In this document: positions 23,249 to 31,157 of the stretch, in pieces | Numbering within the stretch: position 1 is the first letter of the stretch | How the letters are laid out: each line of letters opens with the position of its first letter | DNA from: Hellea sp. | GTDB taxonomy: Bacteria; Pseudomonadota; Alphaproteobacteria; Caulobacterales; Maricaulaceae | Length of the DNA stretch: 35,884 nt | Direction: 5' to 3' | Assembly: GCA_014238285.1 (NCBI GenBank) | Contig: JABABK010000029.1 | Location: 1 to 35,884 of the forward strand | Position numbers and translations under genes: made by a program | The notes under the pieces: model-generated | The model's input: only the letters and a program-made list of their open reading frames with translations | Database searches by the model: none | Told to the model about the DNA's origin: nothing

Positions 23249-24931
23249 TTATTTTGTGTCGGGAACAACATCCCGATATTTATTCGTTATAGGATAGCGG
23301 CGGTCGCGGCCAAAGTTTTTGGTCCCGATTTTAACGCCCGGAGGCGCCTGCCGGCGTTTATATTCTGCGATATAAAGCAAGTGTTGAATCCGCTTTACAT
23401 CGGCGGGCTTATGCCCGCGCGCCAGGATTTGTTCAACAGGTAATTCTTCTTCGATCAAGCCAAAGAGAATGTCATCGAGGACTTCATATTCTGGCAGACT
23501 ATCTGAGTCTTTTTGGTTCTCGCGAAGCTCTGCTGTTGGCGGCTTGGTAATAATATTATCCGGTATGGGATAGTCCCCGCCTAATAGATCATCAGGACGG
23601 TTTTGATTACGCCATGTGGCCAGTTTAAAGACTTCGGTTTTATAGACATCTTTGAGCGGATTAAACCCGCCGCACATATCGCCGTAAAGCGTGGCGTAAC
23701 CGACCGCCATTTCAGACTTATTCCCGGTGGTTAAAACCATAGGGCCGAATTTATTGGATAGCGCCATCAAAGTGACCGCGCGAGCCCGTGACTGAATATT
23801 CTCTTCGGCTGTGCTGGGCTCGAGCCCTTCAAAGAACGGCTTCATCATGACCTTATAGGCGTCGACGGCTGGTTTAATGGAAACAATGTCATACTTACAG
23901 CCAATCCGGTGTGCGCAGTCTTTGGCATCATCCAGACTGTTACCCGATGTGTATTTTGACGGCATCATTACGCACCAGACCCGGTCAGGACCAAGGGCGT
24001 CTGCGGCAATCGCGGCGACCATGGCGCTATCAATACCGCCAGACAGACCAAGCGTGACCTGTTTAAATCCGTTCTTATTAACGTAATCCCCAAGACCAAG
24101 GCACATGGCGCGCCAGTCGGCTTCGGGGCCTGTGAGCTGATTATACTGAGCCGCCTCGACGCATTGCCATTCACCGCCTTTTTTCTGCGCCCCTGTTTTT
24201 TTCCAGGTGGAAATATCAAAATCTTCAATAAAAGAGCGCAGTGATTGAACGATTTTTTCATCGGCGCTCATAGCAAATGATGAACCATCAAAGACAAGCT
24301 CATCCTGCCCGCCGACCTGATTGACATATATCAGCGGCAGGCCTTCATTATGGACTTTCTCACCCAGCGCTTCAACCCGTTCAGACAATGCCGTGCGCCG
24401 CCACGGGGACCCGTTTGGCGATATCAAAATTTCGGCGCCTTTGTCGTGCAGATGGCTAGCCACACCTTTTTGCCAAAGGTCTTCACAGATCGGCAGGCCA
24501 ATTTTGACGCCTTTAAAATCAATAGGATCAGGCAGAGGCCCACGATGAAAAACCCGCGCTTCATCAAAGACGCCGTAATTAGGCAGGTGATGCTTAAACC
24601 GGATATCAGTGATTTTCCCGTCCTGCATAAACATGACCGCATTATGGAGTTTATCGCCGTCCCTATAGGGCAAAGGAAACACAACGGCTGGACCATCGGC
24701 AGTCAACTTCGCAAACTCTTCGGCCTTTAAGCGGCAATCTTCAATCGCGGCAGACTTTAGAACCAAGTCCTCCGGCGGATAGCCAATAATGAAAAGTTCG
24801 GGCAGAACTAATATATCCGCCCCGCCCGCTTTAGCACTTTCAAAAGCATGGACAGCTTTGGCGAAATTTCCAGCCAAGTCACCCATTATAGGATTAAGCT
24901 GAGCCGAGGCAATTTTTAGGGTTTGAGTCAT
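23249..24931 (-). CDS. nadE: Glutamine-dependent NAD+ synthetase
   Basis: Last step of NAD synthesis: amidates nicotinate adenine dinucleotide with ammonia from glutamine. The 560-residue protein joins an N-terminal nitrilase-type glutaminase (Glu45 in LPELF, Lys113 in FKHHLPNYG, Cys149 in LPICEDLW) to a C-terminal ATP-pyrophosphatase synthetase domain with the P-loop LGLSGGIDSA (294-303). GNKSEMAVGYATLYGD binds substrate and metal. Both active sites look complete. Confidence 0.97.
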   Translation of the reverse strand: MTQTLKIASAQLNPIMGDLAGNFAKAVHAFESAKAGGADILVLPELFIIGYPPEDLVLKSAAIEDCRLKAEEFAKLTADGPAVVFPLPYRDGDKLHNAVMFMQDGKITDIRFKHHLPNYGVFDEARVFHRGPLPDPIDFKGVKIGLPICEDLWQKGVASHLHDKGAEILISPNGSPWRRTALSERVEALGEKVHNEGLPLIYVNQVGGQDELVFDGSSFAMSADEKIVQSLRSFIEDFDISTWKKTGAQKKGGEWQCVEAAQYNQLTGPEADWRAMCLGLGDYVNKNGFKQVTLGLSGGIDSAMVAAIAADALGPDRVWCVMMPSKYTSGNSLDDAKDCAHRIGCKYDIVSIKPAVDAYKVMMKPFFEGLEPSTAEENIQSRARAVTLMALSNKFGPMVLTTGNKSEMAVGYATLYGDMCGGFNPLKDVYKTEVFKLATWRNQNRPDDLLGGDYPIPDNIITKPPTAELRENQKDSDSLPEYEVLDDILFGLIEEELPVEQILARGHKPADVKRIQHLLYIAEYKRRQAPPGVKIGTKNFGRDRRYPITNKYRDVVPDTK

Positions 24932-25045
24932 AAGCAGAGTTTACGCCCACGATACGTAGCGGGCAAGTGATGGTTTTCGGAAAATGCTGTTGGTTGTCCT
25001 ATCTGTTCTATATTTTCTTCGTGATAAATTGGCCAATAGGATTTT

Positions 25046-25666
25046 TTACTTTTCCCATGGCGGTATTGATTTCGAAGGTTTCCAGCATGGTTCAAGTGTA
25101 GCGACCAAAGCTCGAACGGCCGCAGGTGGCCCCTCGGCAAGTCTCCAGCCTTCATAAGTGGTCGTTGTGTAGTCTCCGGCCATTTCAATTCTTATCATGG
25201 CCGGATGCATAATAACTTCGCGATCCTCAATATTAAGTAACGCAAAATGAATGTCAGGTTGCCAATTCGATATCCTAACACCATCCATAGCGGTAATAGC
25301 ACCCTCACAAGCTGACAATCCAGTTTCAACCCATTCGAAGTTACCGATATCATACGAAGATACTAGTTCGCCTGTTGGTTTCACTCGTAGCATTCTAGCT
25401 GTATATTCGCCATAGCTTTGACCATTCTTTGATGGCATCCAACGAAATGCAATGGCGAGACTATAGTCGGGTGAATAGTCATCACGCTTGCTAGTGACAA
25501 CGGTCATGATCAATTGATCGTCGCTACTCTCTTTAAGATCATTTGCGAAATTCTTCTCAGGGTTAAAAGTGGTTTTGAATAACGTTTTCCGTTGTTCGTT
25601 AACTGCTGAGTCTTTATGAGCGCAACACGCAATTAATAGAACAAAGCACAGAAAGAAATATTTCAT
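25046..25666 (-). CDS. Predicted lipoprotein, function unknown
   Basis: The 206-residue protein begins with a lipoprotein signal MKYFFLCFVLLIACCAH (lipobox LIAC, Cys14). The mature part is soluble and strand-rich, with no motif I recognise; two later cysteines (in LSACEGA and LEPCWKP) might pair. It lies upstream of nadE, 114 bases away, on the same strand. Confidence 0.68.
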   Translation of the reverse strand: MKYFFLCFVLLIACCAHKDSAVNEQRKTLFKTTFNPEKNFANDLKESSDDQLIMTVVTSKRDDYSPDYSLAIAFRWMPSKNGQSYGEYTARMLRVKPTGELVSSYDIGNFEWVETGLSACEGAITAMDGVRISNWQPDIHFALLNIEDREVIMHPAMIRIEMAGDYTTTTYEGWRLAEGPPAAVRALVATLEPCWKPSKSIPPWEK

Positions 25667-25743
25667 TTCCTCAAGCTATCTCTGTTTTAGAAAAATAGCA
25701 ATTTGAAGAAGCAATCACTTATGCTGCTCAACGCAAACCCAAA

Positions 25744-26940
25744 TCACTCCGCATAATGCTCCGCGATAGATCGGAACATATCAACCGTATCAAGCTTATA
25801 GCCATTACCAGACGGGGACGGGTCTTTGAACTCTCTATCGGCGGAGTTTTTGACAATTACTGTCCTTGTCTTGGGATCGACATAGATAAACTGACTATAA
25901 ATACCGGCCGCCAAAAAATCGCCGTGCGAGCCTTTTGGGATCCACCATTGATAGCCATAGTCAAAGCCGCTGCCATCAACATCAGGCGGTGAAGACGCTT
26001 TAGTGGATTCTTTGACCCAATTTTTAGGGATAATCTGCTGCCCCTTCCAGCGGCCATTTTGAAGAAATAGCTGGCCAAATAACGCATAGTCGCGCGTTCG
26101 CATATTGAGGCCACCCAGAACAAAGGCGACTTCATTTCCGTCTGTCAGATAAATACCATCTGACCCGACGCCGAGTTTAGACCATAGCTTGTCCTGGAAA
26201 TAATCACTGGCCGGCATGCCTGTGGCGGCTCTCAAAACCATGCCGATAACATGAGTGTCAATCGATACATAATGACGGCCGGTCCCCGGTTCACGCTCTC
26301 TTACATTCATCTCGGCGGCAAATTCATCCATTGACCCACCGAGCGCGAGGATGCGGCCCATTTTGTTAATGTCGCTATTTTTATCAAGATAGTCTTCGTC
26401 AAACAAAACACCGCTCGACATATTCAGAACATTGCGAATGGTGACGCCTTCATAGGCAGAGCCTTTGAGCCTCGGAACATATTTATCGACAGGGTCATTC
26501 AGAGACTCGACTAATCCCTCTTCCACCGCGATACCAAATATGGCGGATAAAAAGGATTTAGCCACAGACCAGCTAATCCTCAAATCGTCCTGCTGCGTTC
26601 CCAAATAGTAATCCTCGAATAGTATCTTGCCGTTTTTGATGACGAGAAGCGCCGTTGTGTCCGTTTCTTCCATGAAGGCTTTCAGGCTTTGAGATTTGCC
26701 ATTAATGTCAATTTGCTCAGGCAAAGGCTGCAAATCTTGCTTCCATTTATGAGCTTTGCCTTTTTGCGGCAAATTCATGGAGAAAAACGCCTCATCCATA
26801 TGGGAAAAATTATAAACGATTTTGTCTGCGTCAAAAACTGAGTTTACGCGCAATAACCGCTGGATTTTCGAGTAATTAATAACCAATAAGCCAATGGCCA
26901 AAACCAATAATGCTAAAACGACACGGACAAAAATTTTCAT
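25744..26940 (-). CDS. Serine hydrolase of the beta-lactamase (class C/DD-peptidase) fold
   Basis: The 398-residue protein has one N-terminal membrane helix (about 4-22) and a beta-lactamase-family domain. The SxxK motif is in SWSVAKSF (Ser125, Lys128), and Tyr224-Val-Ser in HYVSIDTH corresponds to the YxN/YxS motif. The family includes esterases, peptidases and lactamases, so the substrate is open; a membrane-anchored periplasmic enzyme is likely. Its ATG overlaps the stop of the Gfo-type oxidoreductase (26937-26940), which implies translational coupling. Confidence 0.86.
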   Translation of the reverse strand: MKIFVRVVLALLVLAIGLLVINYSKIQRLLRVNSVFDADKIVYNFSHMDEAFFSMNLPQKGKAHKWKQDLQPLPEQIDINGKSQSLKAFMEETDTTALLVIKNGKILFEDYYLGTQQDDLRISWSVAKSFLSAIFGIAVEEGLVESLNDPVDKYVPRLKGSAYEGVTIRNVLNMSSGVLFDEDYLDKNSDINKMGRILALGGSMDEFAAEMNVREREPGTGRHYVSIDTHVIGMVLRAATGMPASDYFQDKLWSKLGVGSDGIYLTDGNEVAFVLGGLNMRTRDYALFGQLFLQNGRWKGQQIIPKNWVKESTKASSPPDVDGSGFDYGYQWWIPKGSHGDFLAAGIYSQFIYVDPKTRTVIVKNSADREFKDPSPSGNGYKLDTVDMFRSIAEHYAE

Positions 26941-27842
26941 AGTTCACCATCTATTTCTAAAGCTACTTCAACAGCCTTATACCCAGCTTCAGCCGGAATA
27001 AAGGATGTTCGTTTTTCTTTTATCGCCCTAACAAATTCATCAAGGCCTGCCGCGAGGCTATCTTTGGCTTCAGGATGATTTGCAAAATCTGCATTTAGCT
27101 TGAAAGGCGTGTCATGGGTCAGGCTTTTCTTGTTAAAATCTATGGTAACGGTTCCGCTCGGATAGGTAATTTCCATGACGCGGGACCCCTCATTTACCAA
27201 GCGGCTAGCTTCTAAAAAGGCTTCACCGTGATCAAAAATCAAATGGGCTAAGCTTCGATCAGAAAACGGTGTTTTTTTGCAGTAAGTACGCCCTGAAACA
27301 GACACCGGATAAGCACCCATAAGCCAGTGAACAAGGTCAACATCATGTGTCATTAGATCAAGCGTCACGGAAGTATCTGTGCCCCTGACGTTAAATGGAT
27401 TAAGTCGATGACCTTGGATAAGAAGCGGTTTCTCGGAGACTTTATCAAGACCAATAGCTCTGCCAACAAATCGCTCCTGATGTCCGATTTGAACACATTT
27501 TCCAGCGGCGCGCGAAGCTTCGAGTATTTCCCGGGCTTGATCGATATCAGTCGCCAACGGCTTTTCCACCAGTACATGCAAATCTGATTTCACGGCCCTT
27601 AGCGCAAGCTCGCCATGGTAAATAGCGGGGGCAGCGATTATGACGCCGTCACACTGTTTAAACAGATTAGAAACCTCGGCAAAACTCTCCGTCTCAAATC
27701 GGACGGCTAATGACGATGCGGCCTCAAAATTTAGATCATACACACCAACAAAGTCAACACCTTTGTGGGCGCTGCATTTGCCTGCGTGATAAGATCCGAA
27801 GACACCTGCGCCTATAATTCCTAGTTTTAGTTTTTTCGCCAT
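26937..27842 (-). CDS. Gfo/Idh/MocA-family oxidoreductase
   Basis: NAD(P)-dependent sugar or polyol dehydrogenase family. The 301-residue protein has a Rossmann loop GIIGAGVFGSYH (8-19), the family EKP motif HVLVEKPLATD (Lys94), and the second-domain catalytic pair in LDLMTHDVD (Asp162, His166). The substrate cannot be told. It precedes and overlaps the serine hydrolase gene by 4 bases, so the two are likely one transcript. It has no cofactor outlier and no signal peptide. Confidence 0.9.
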   Translation of the reverse strand: MAKKLKLGIIGAGVFGSYHAGKCSAHKGVDFVGVYDLNFEAASSLAVRFETESFAEVSNLFKQCDGVIIAAPAIYHGELALRAVKSDLHVLVEKPLATDIDQAREILEASRAAGKCVQIGHQERFVGRAIGLDKVSEKPLLIQGHRLNPFNVRGTDTSVTLDLMTHDVDLVHWLMGAYPVSVSGRTYCKKTPFSDRSLAHLIFDHGEAFLEASRLVNEGSRVMEITYPSGTVTIDFNKKSLTHDTPFKLNADFANHPEAKDSLAAGLDEFVRAIKEKRTSFIPAEAGYKAVEVALEIDGEL

Positions 27843-28103
27843 ATATGCGGCTTAAACTGTGCTCGTCTTTTTCTCAATGCCCAAATCAAAGTGATTCTAA
27901 TTGGAGGAAATAATCCGATGATGGCTCTACATTTCCGTACCTTTATCTCAGAACATTAACAATTTTTCCGCGATAATTCGTCCAAAACCCCCTAAAACCC
28001 CCATAAAACCGCGTTCGTTAATCAAGTGTTAACCATTTCAGTTAGGATATTCGTTAACGACTAAGTCATGAAGACTGGTCTTACTTTTTGAAAGGGGTAT
28101 GAC
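27843..28103. promoter_or_regulatory. Divergent control region between oxidoreductase and HU gene
   Basis: 261 bases with no gene. It holds a short tandem array of three C-rich units of about 10 bases (27982-28010, core TAAAACCCCC) and two GTTAAC palindromes 25 bases apart (28028-28033 and 28053-28058). The HU ribosome site AAAGGGG is at the right end. Promoters for both flanking genes must lie here; no clear -35/-10 pair was found. Confidence 0.5.
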
Positions 28104-28370
28104 ATGAACAAGAAGGAACTTGTTGCCGCAATCGCGGAAAGCTGTGAAACCACTCAAGCCCAAGCGGGTGAATTTGTAAGTGCTTTTTGTGAGACCATTG
28201 TTGGCTCATTGAAAGATGGCAATGACGTTGTCATGCCTGGGTTTGGAAAATTTATCGCCAAGCACCGTCCAGAACGCGAAATGCGCAATCCTGCGACCGG
28301 TCAAATGATGATAGCGAAAGCTAAAACATCTGCGCAGTTTAAACCTGCCATAGCTCTTAAAGACCTTTAG
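28104..28370 (+). CDS. hup: HU-family DNA-binding protein
   Basis: Small nucleoid-associated protein. The 88-residue protein has the HU/IHF fold: MNKKELVAAIAE helices, the GFGKF turn, and the DNA-binding arm with RNPATGQ (the intercalating proline). A strong ribosome site AAAGGGG lies 6 bases before the ATG and a terminator follows, so it is monocistronic. The sequence opening and lack of IHF specific features favour HU. Confidence 0.95.
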   Translation: MNKKELVAAIAESCETTQAQAGEFVSAFCETIVGSLKDGNDVVMPGFGKFIAKHRPEREMRNPATGQMMIAKAKTSAQFKPAIALKDL

Positions 28371-28394
28371 AAATTACGCTCCCACGTAATGTTT

Positions 28395-28423
28395 AAGCCG
28401 TCGATTTCATCGGCGGCTTTTTT
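28395..28423 (+). terminator. Rho-independent terminator after HU gene
   Basis: AAGCCG (28395-28400) pairs with CGGCTT (28414-28419); inner CGAT/ATCG pairs extend the stem. A T-tract runs to 28423. Confidence 0.88.
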
Positions 28424-28442
28424 ATTGGCTTATCTTGCCAAT

Positions 28443-29822
28443 TTATCCTGCAAGCCTAGCCGCTTCTTCACGGCGATAACTACCCAGTTCTTCAGCAATC
28501 AAAAATGCTAATTCCAAAGCCTGATCCGCATTTAATCTTGGATCACAATGGGTATGATAGCGTGATGACAAATCTTCTTCACGAACCGCTCTGGCGCTTC
28601 CGCCGAGACATTCGGTTACATTTTGTCCTGTCATTTCAAAGTGAACCCCGCCCGGCCAGCAGCCTTCAGAATGTAACACTTGCATGAAGGTTTTAACTTC
28701 GGCCAAAATATTATCAAACGGACGGGTTTTATAGCCGCTATCCGTCTTAAGCGTATTGCCGTGCATCGGATCACAGGACCAAACCACATGGCGGCCTTCA
28801 GCTTTTACAGCCCTTGCCAAACGCGGCAGTCCCTTAGCCACTTTGTCATGACCAAACCGCGAGATCAAAGTCATTCGGCCTGGCTCATTGGCTGGATTAA
28901 GCACATCTAGAAGACGCATTAATGCGTCGTTCTCAAGATCATCGCTAATCTTCATGGCGATAGGGTTTTCGACGCCTTTTAAGAACTCCACATGAGCATG
29001 ATCAATTTGCCTCGTGCGATTACCAATCCACAACAGGTGGGCCGAAGTATCGTACCAGCGCCCTGTCGTGCTATCGATACGGGTCATGGCTTCTTCATAC
29101 CCCAAAAGCAGGCCTTCATGACTGGTATAATATTCAGTTGAGGCCATTTGAGGCGTAGATTCCGGCGTTACGCCGCACGCTTCCATAAAATCAAGAGCAT
29201 CTGCAATCTTATCACAAAGCTCCTTATACCGGATAGTCTGTTCAGACCCGCCAACAAAGCCAAGGGTCCATTTATGGATATTGCGAAGATTAGCATAACC
29301 CCCGGTCGAAAAGGCTCGTAATAAGTTCAAAGTCGCGGCCGATTGACCGTACGCTTTTAGAAGGCGTTCTGGATCAGGTATTCTGTCTTTTTCTGTAAAC
29401 GGCATGCCGTTAATATTGTCGCCGCGATAACTTGGCAGGGTCACACCATCGCGAACTTCGATCGGTGACGAGCGAGGTTTACCGAACTGCCCAGCAATCC
29501 GGCCGACTTTCACGACAGGCTGACCGGCGCCGTAAGTCAACACCACAGCCATTTGCATCATAACCCGGAACATGTCGCGCAGGTTATCCGGATGGAACTC
29601 TTTAAAACTCTCGGCGCAATCACCGCCCTGCATCAAAAATGATTTACCCATAGCCACATCGCCCAGACGTTTTTTCAAACGGCGAGCCTCACCCGCAAAC
29701 ACTAAAGGCGGATAACCCTTAAGGGTCGATTCCACCTGTGCCAGATGATCTGTATCCGGATAGTCATCCGGAATGTGCTTGGCGGGTTTTGATCGCCAAG
29801 AAGAAGGAGTCCATTTCGTCAT
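28443..29822 (-). CDS. 3-deoxy-7-phosphoheptulonate synthase, class II
   Basis: First enzyme of the shikimate pathway, joining PEP and erythrose-4-phosphate. The 459-residue protein is the plant/mycobacterial class II type common in alphaproteobacteria: [12 protein letters not shown] with metal-binding Cys69, [49 protein letters not shown] (His and Glu ligands), and [16 protein letters not shown] (Asp ligand). All elements appear intact. Class II enzymes are not related in fold detail to AroF/G/H of E. coli, so I give no symbol. It is convergent with the HU gene. Confidence 0.96.
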   Translation of the reverse strand: MTKWTPSSWRSKPAKHIPDDYPDTDHLAQVESTLKGYPPLVFAGEARRLKKRLGDVAMGKSFLMQGGDCAESFKEFHPDNLRDMFRVMMQMAVVLTYGAGQPVVKVGRIAGQFGKPRSSPIEVRDGVTLPSYRGDNINGMPFTEKDRIPDPERLLKAYGQSAATLNLLRAFSTGGYANLRNIHKWTLGFVGGSEQTIRYKELCDKIADALDFMEACGVTPESTPQMASTEYYTSHEGLLLGYEEAMTRIDSTTGRWYDTSAHLLWIGNRTRQIDHAHVEFLKGVENPIAMKISDDLENDALMRLLDVLNPANEPGRMTLISRFGHDKVAKGLPRLARAVKAEGRHVVWSCDPMHGNTLKTDSGYKTRPFDNILAEVKTFMQVLHSEGCWPGGVHFEMTGQNVTECLGGSARAVREEDLSSRYHTHCDPRLNADQALELAFLIAEELGSYRREEAARLAG

Positions 29823-29912
29823 ATGCCGTTTCCGCGCAAAATTATTGTCGAGCGCCCAGACGTATCACAGTTAGTCTGGGTTATTCCACCCCAAATTTAT
29901 GATGTTAGGCAT

Positions 29913-29945
29913 AAAAAAACCGGATGTGCTGGGCACACCCGGTTT
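29913..29945 (-). terminator. Terminator of the phasin-DUF2853 gene
   Basis: Inverted repeat AAACCGG (29917-29923) and CCGGTTT (29939-29945) with inner GTG/CAC. Read on the minus strand it is followed by a T-tract (A-run 29913-29919 on the plus strand). Confidence 0.85.
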
Positions 29946-29981
29946 AAGATGAGAGATAAATCTCTCGGGGAGAGGGTTAAC

Positions 29982-30911
29982 CTACAAAGTTTCGAGCATG
30001 CGCTCTTTTTTAGCGAGTAGGTAATAGAAGGTAACGCGAGCTTTTTTCTGGTCACGCTGCATCAATGTACAGACTTCGAGGACCTTTTTGTCCAGATCAG
30101 CATCTGATCCTTCAAGACCTAGTTTTTTCTTAAGCCAGCTATCACGAACAGTCGCGCGTTCGCTTGCATCTGAACACGCTACGGAACGGCCATCTTCAGA
30201 GCTAAGAGCGATACCGCAATGGTTGACGATCTTGCGAACAACGTCTTCATTTGCAAGCGGATCATAACGCTTCACTTCGACGAAATACGGGATGTGACGC
30301 GGTGTGTCAGCAACAGGTTTAGCTTCAGTTTTAACGGCAGGTGTTTCTACGTTTGTTTCAACTGTCTTTACTTTGGCTGTTTTAACTTCAGCTTTAACAA
30401 CAGGAGTTTCAACTTTAACAGCTTCAACTTTCGCGGCCACTGCTTTCACAACTGGCTTAGCAATTTTTGTTTCAGTTTTGACGACTGCTTTTTTAGCAAC
30501 AGGCTTTTTAATAGCTTTTTTCTTTGCTGTTTTTGGAGCTGTTGGCGTAACAGCATTAGCCATACGCTCTAACTGAGCTCTAAGCTCAACAACTTCGTCT
30601 TCCATGCGGGTCACTTTGGACTTAGCTTTAAAAGGAGCCGGTAAAATTTCAGCCACTTTATCAGCTGTCGCAGAATAGTTCGTCCAAGCACCTTTTTGCG
30701 CTTGTTTGGCGAGAAGTTCAGCCTGTTTAAAAGTTGTTTCGCCTTTTTCAGATAGAAATTCGAAAAGGTTTTCAGTCAGTTCGCGCGCTTGTGTGCTGCG
30801 AAGCTGAGCTCGGTCATAGGCTATGCCATAAAGACCAATATAAGCCGATGCGCTACGGCGCCATAACGGTTTGTCGATTGTTTTAGTAGTAGTTTTAGTT
30901 TGGGTTGCCAT
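29982..30911 (-). CDS. Phasin-like / histone H1-like linker / DUF2853 fusion protein
   Basis: The 309-residue protein has three parts. Residues 18-120 are helical and phasin-like (YIGLYGIAYDRAQ, GETTFKQAELLAKQAQKG, then a short coiled coil MEDEVVELRAQLERM), as in PhaF/PhaI polyhydroxyalkanoate granule proteins. Residues 125-200 form a Lys-Ala-Val-Thr repeat tail of H1-like type that in PhaF binds DNA. Residues 205-309 match the DUF2853 pattern (YFVEVKRYDPLANEDVVRKI, then KKKLGL and RVTFYYLLAK). I infer a granule- or nucleoid-linked role. ATG at 30911 has GGAG 6 bases upstream; an in-frame start at 30923 is less likely. The domain joining is the odd feature. Confidence 0.82.
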   Translation of the reverse strand: MATQTKTTTKTIDKPLWRRSASAYIGLYGIAYDRAQLRSTQARELTENLFEFLSEKGETTFKQAELLAKQAQKGAWTNYSATADKVAEILPAPFKAKSKVTRMEDEVVELRAQLERMANAVTPTAPKTAKKKAIKKPVAKKAVVKTETKIAKPVVKAVAAKVEAVKVETPVVKAEVKTAKVKTVETNVETPAVKTEAKPVADTPRHIPYFVEVKRYDPLANEDVVRKIVNHCGIALSSEDGRSVACSDASERATVRDSWLKKKLGLEGSDADLDKKVLEVCTLMQRDQKKARVTFYYLLAKKERMLETL

Positions 30912-31157
30912 GATTAACTCCATCAGGGATTCGGCGTGTTAACCAAGGCCATAGGGCCAAAAATTAGAATACGCTTCCTAATAGAGTTACAGCTTGAAAA
31001 GACCCAGCATAGTTATCATCAAAATTGGCCTAATCATTCTGTATTTTCAATTCCGTGACAGACATCACGAATAAATTTTAAAACTTATGATATGTTCCGC
31101 CCCCCTTCAGTGTTCTAAAAACGCTGAAGCTCTAACTCTAATCAAAAGGACGATACT
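30912..31157. promoter_or_regulatory. Divergent promoter region with leader hairpin
   Basis: 246 bases between the fusion gene and the subtilase. CTTCAGTGTT (31105-31114) pairs with AACGCTGAAG (31120-31129) with one G-T pair, a 10-bp stem ending 28 bases before the subtilase start. A TATGAT hexamer at 31086-31091 may be its -10 box. AAGGA at 31147-31151 is the ribosome site. The hairpin may be regulatory or only stabilise the message. Confidence 0.5.

Noticed and set aside
24928..25188. 86-codon minus-strand frame upstream of nadE
   Set aside because: Overlaps the 3' end of the lipoprotein gene in another frame, with no recognisable features.
27982..28010. C-rich tandem units as a CRISPR remnant
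   Set aside because: Units of about 10 bases with no spacers and no cas genes nearby.
29823..30020. 65-codon plus-strand frame after the DAHP synthase start
   Set aside because: It spans the phasin-gene terminator and the end of that gene; no ribosome site or homology seen.
30219..30576. Plus-strand frames of Phe/Ser/Cys or Thr/Ala repeats
   Set aside because: They are the complement of the Lys-Ala-Val repeat coding for the phasin-like tail, not genes.
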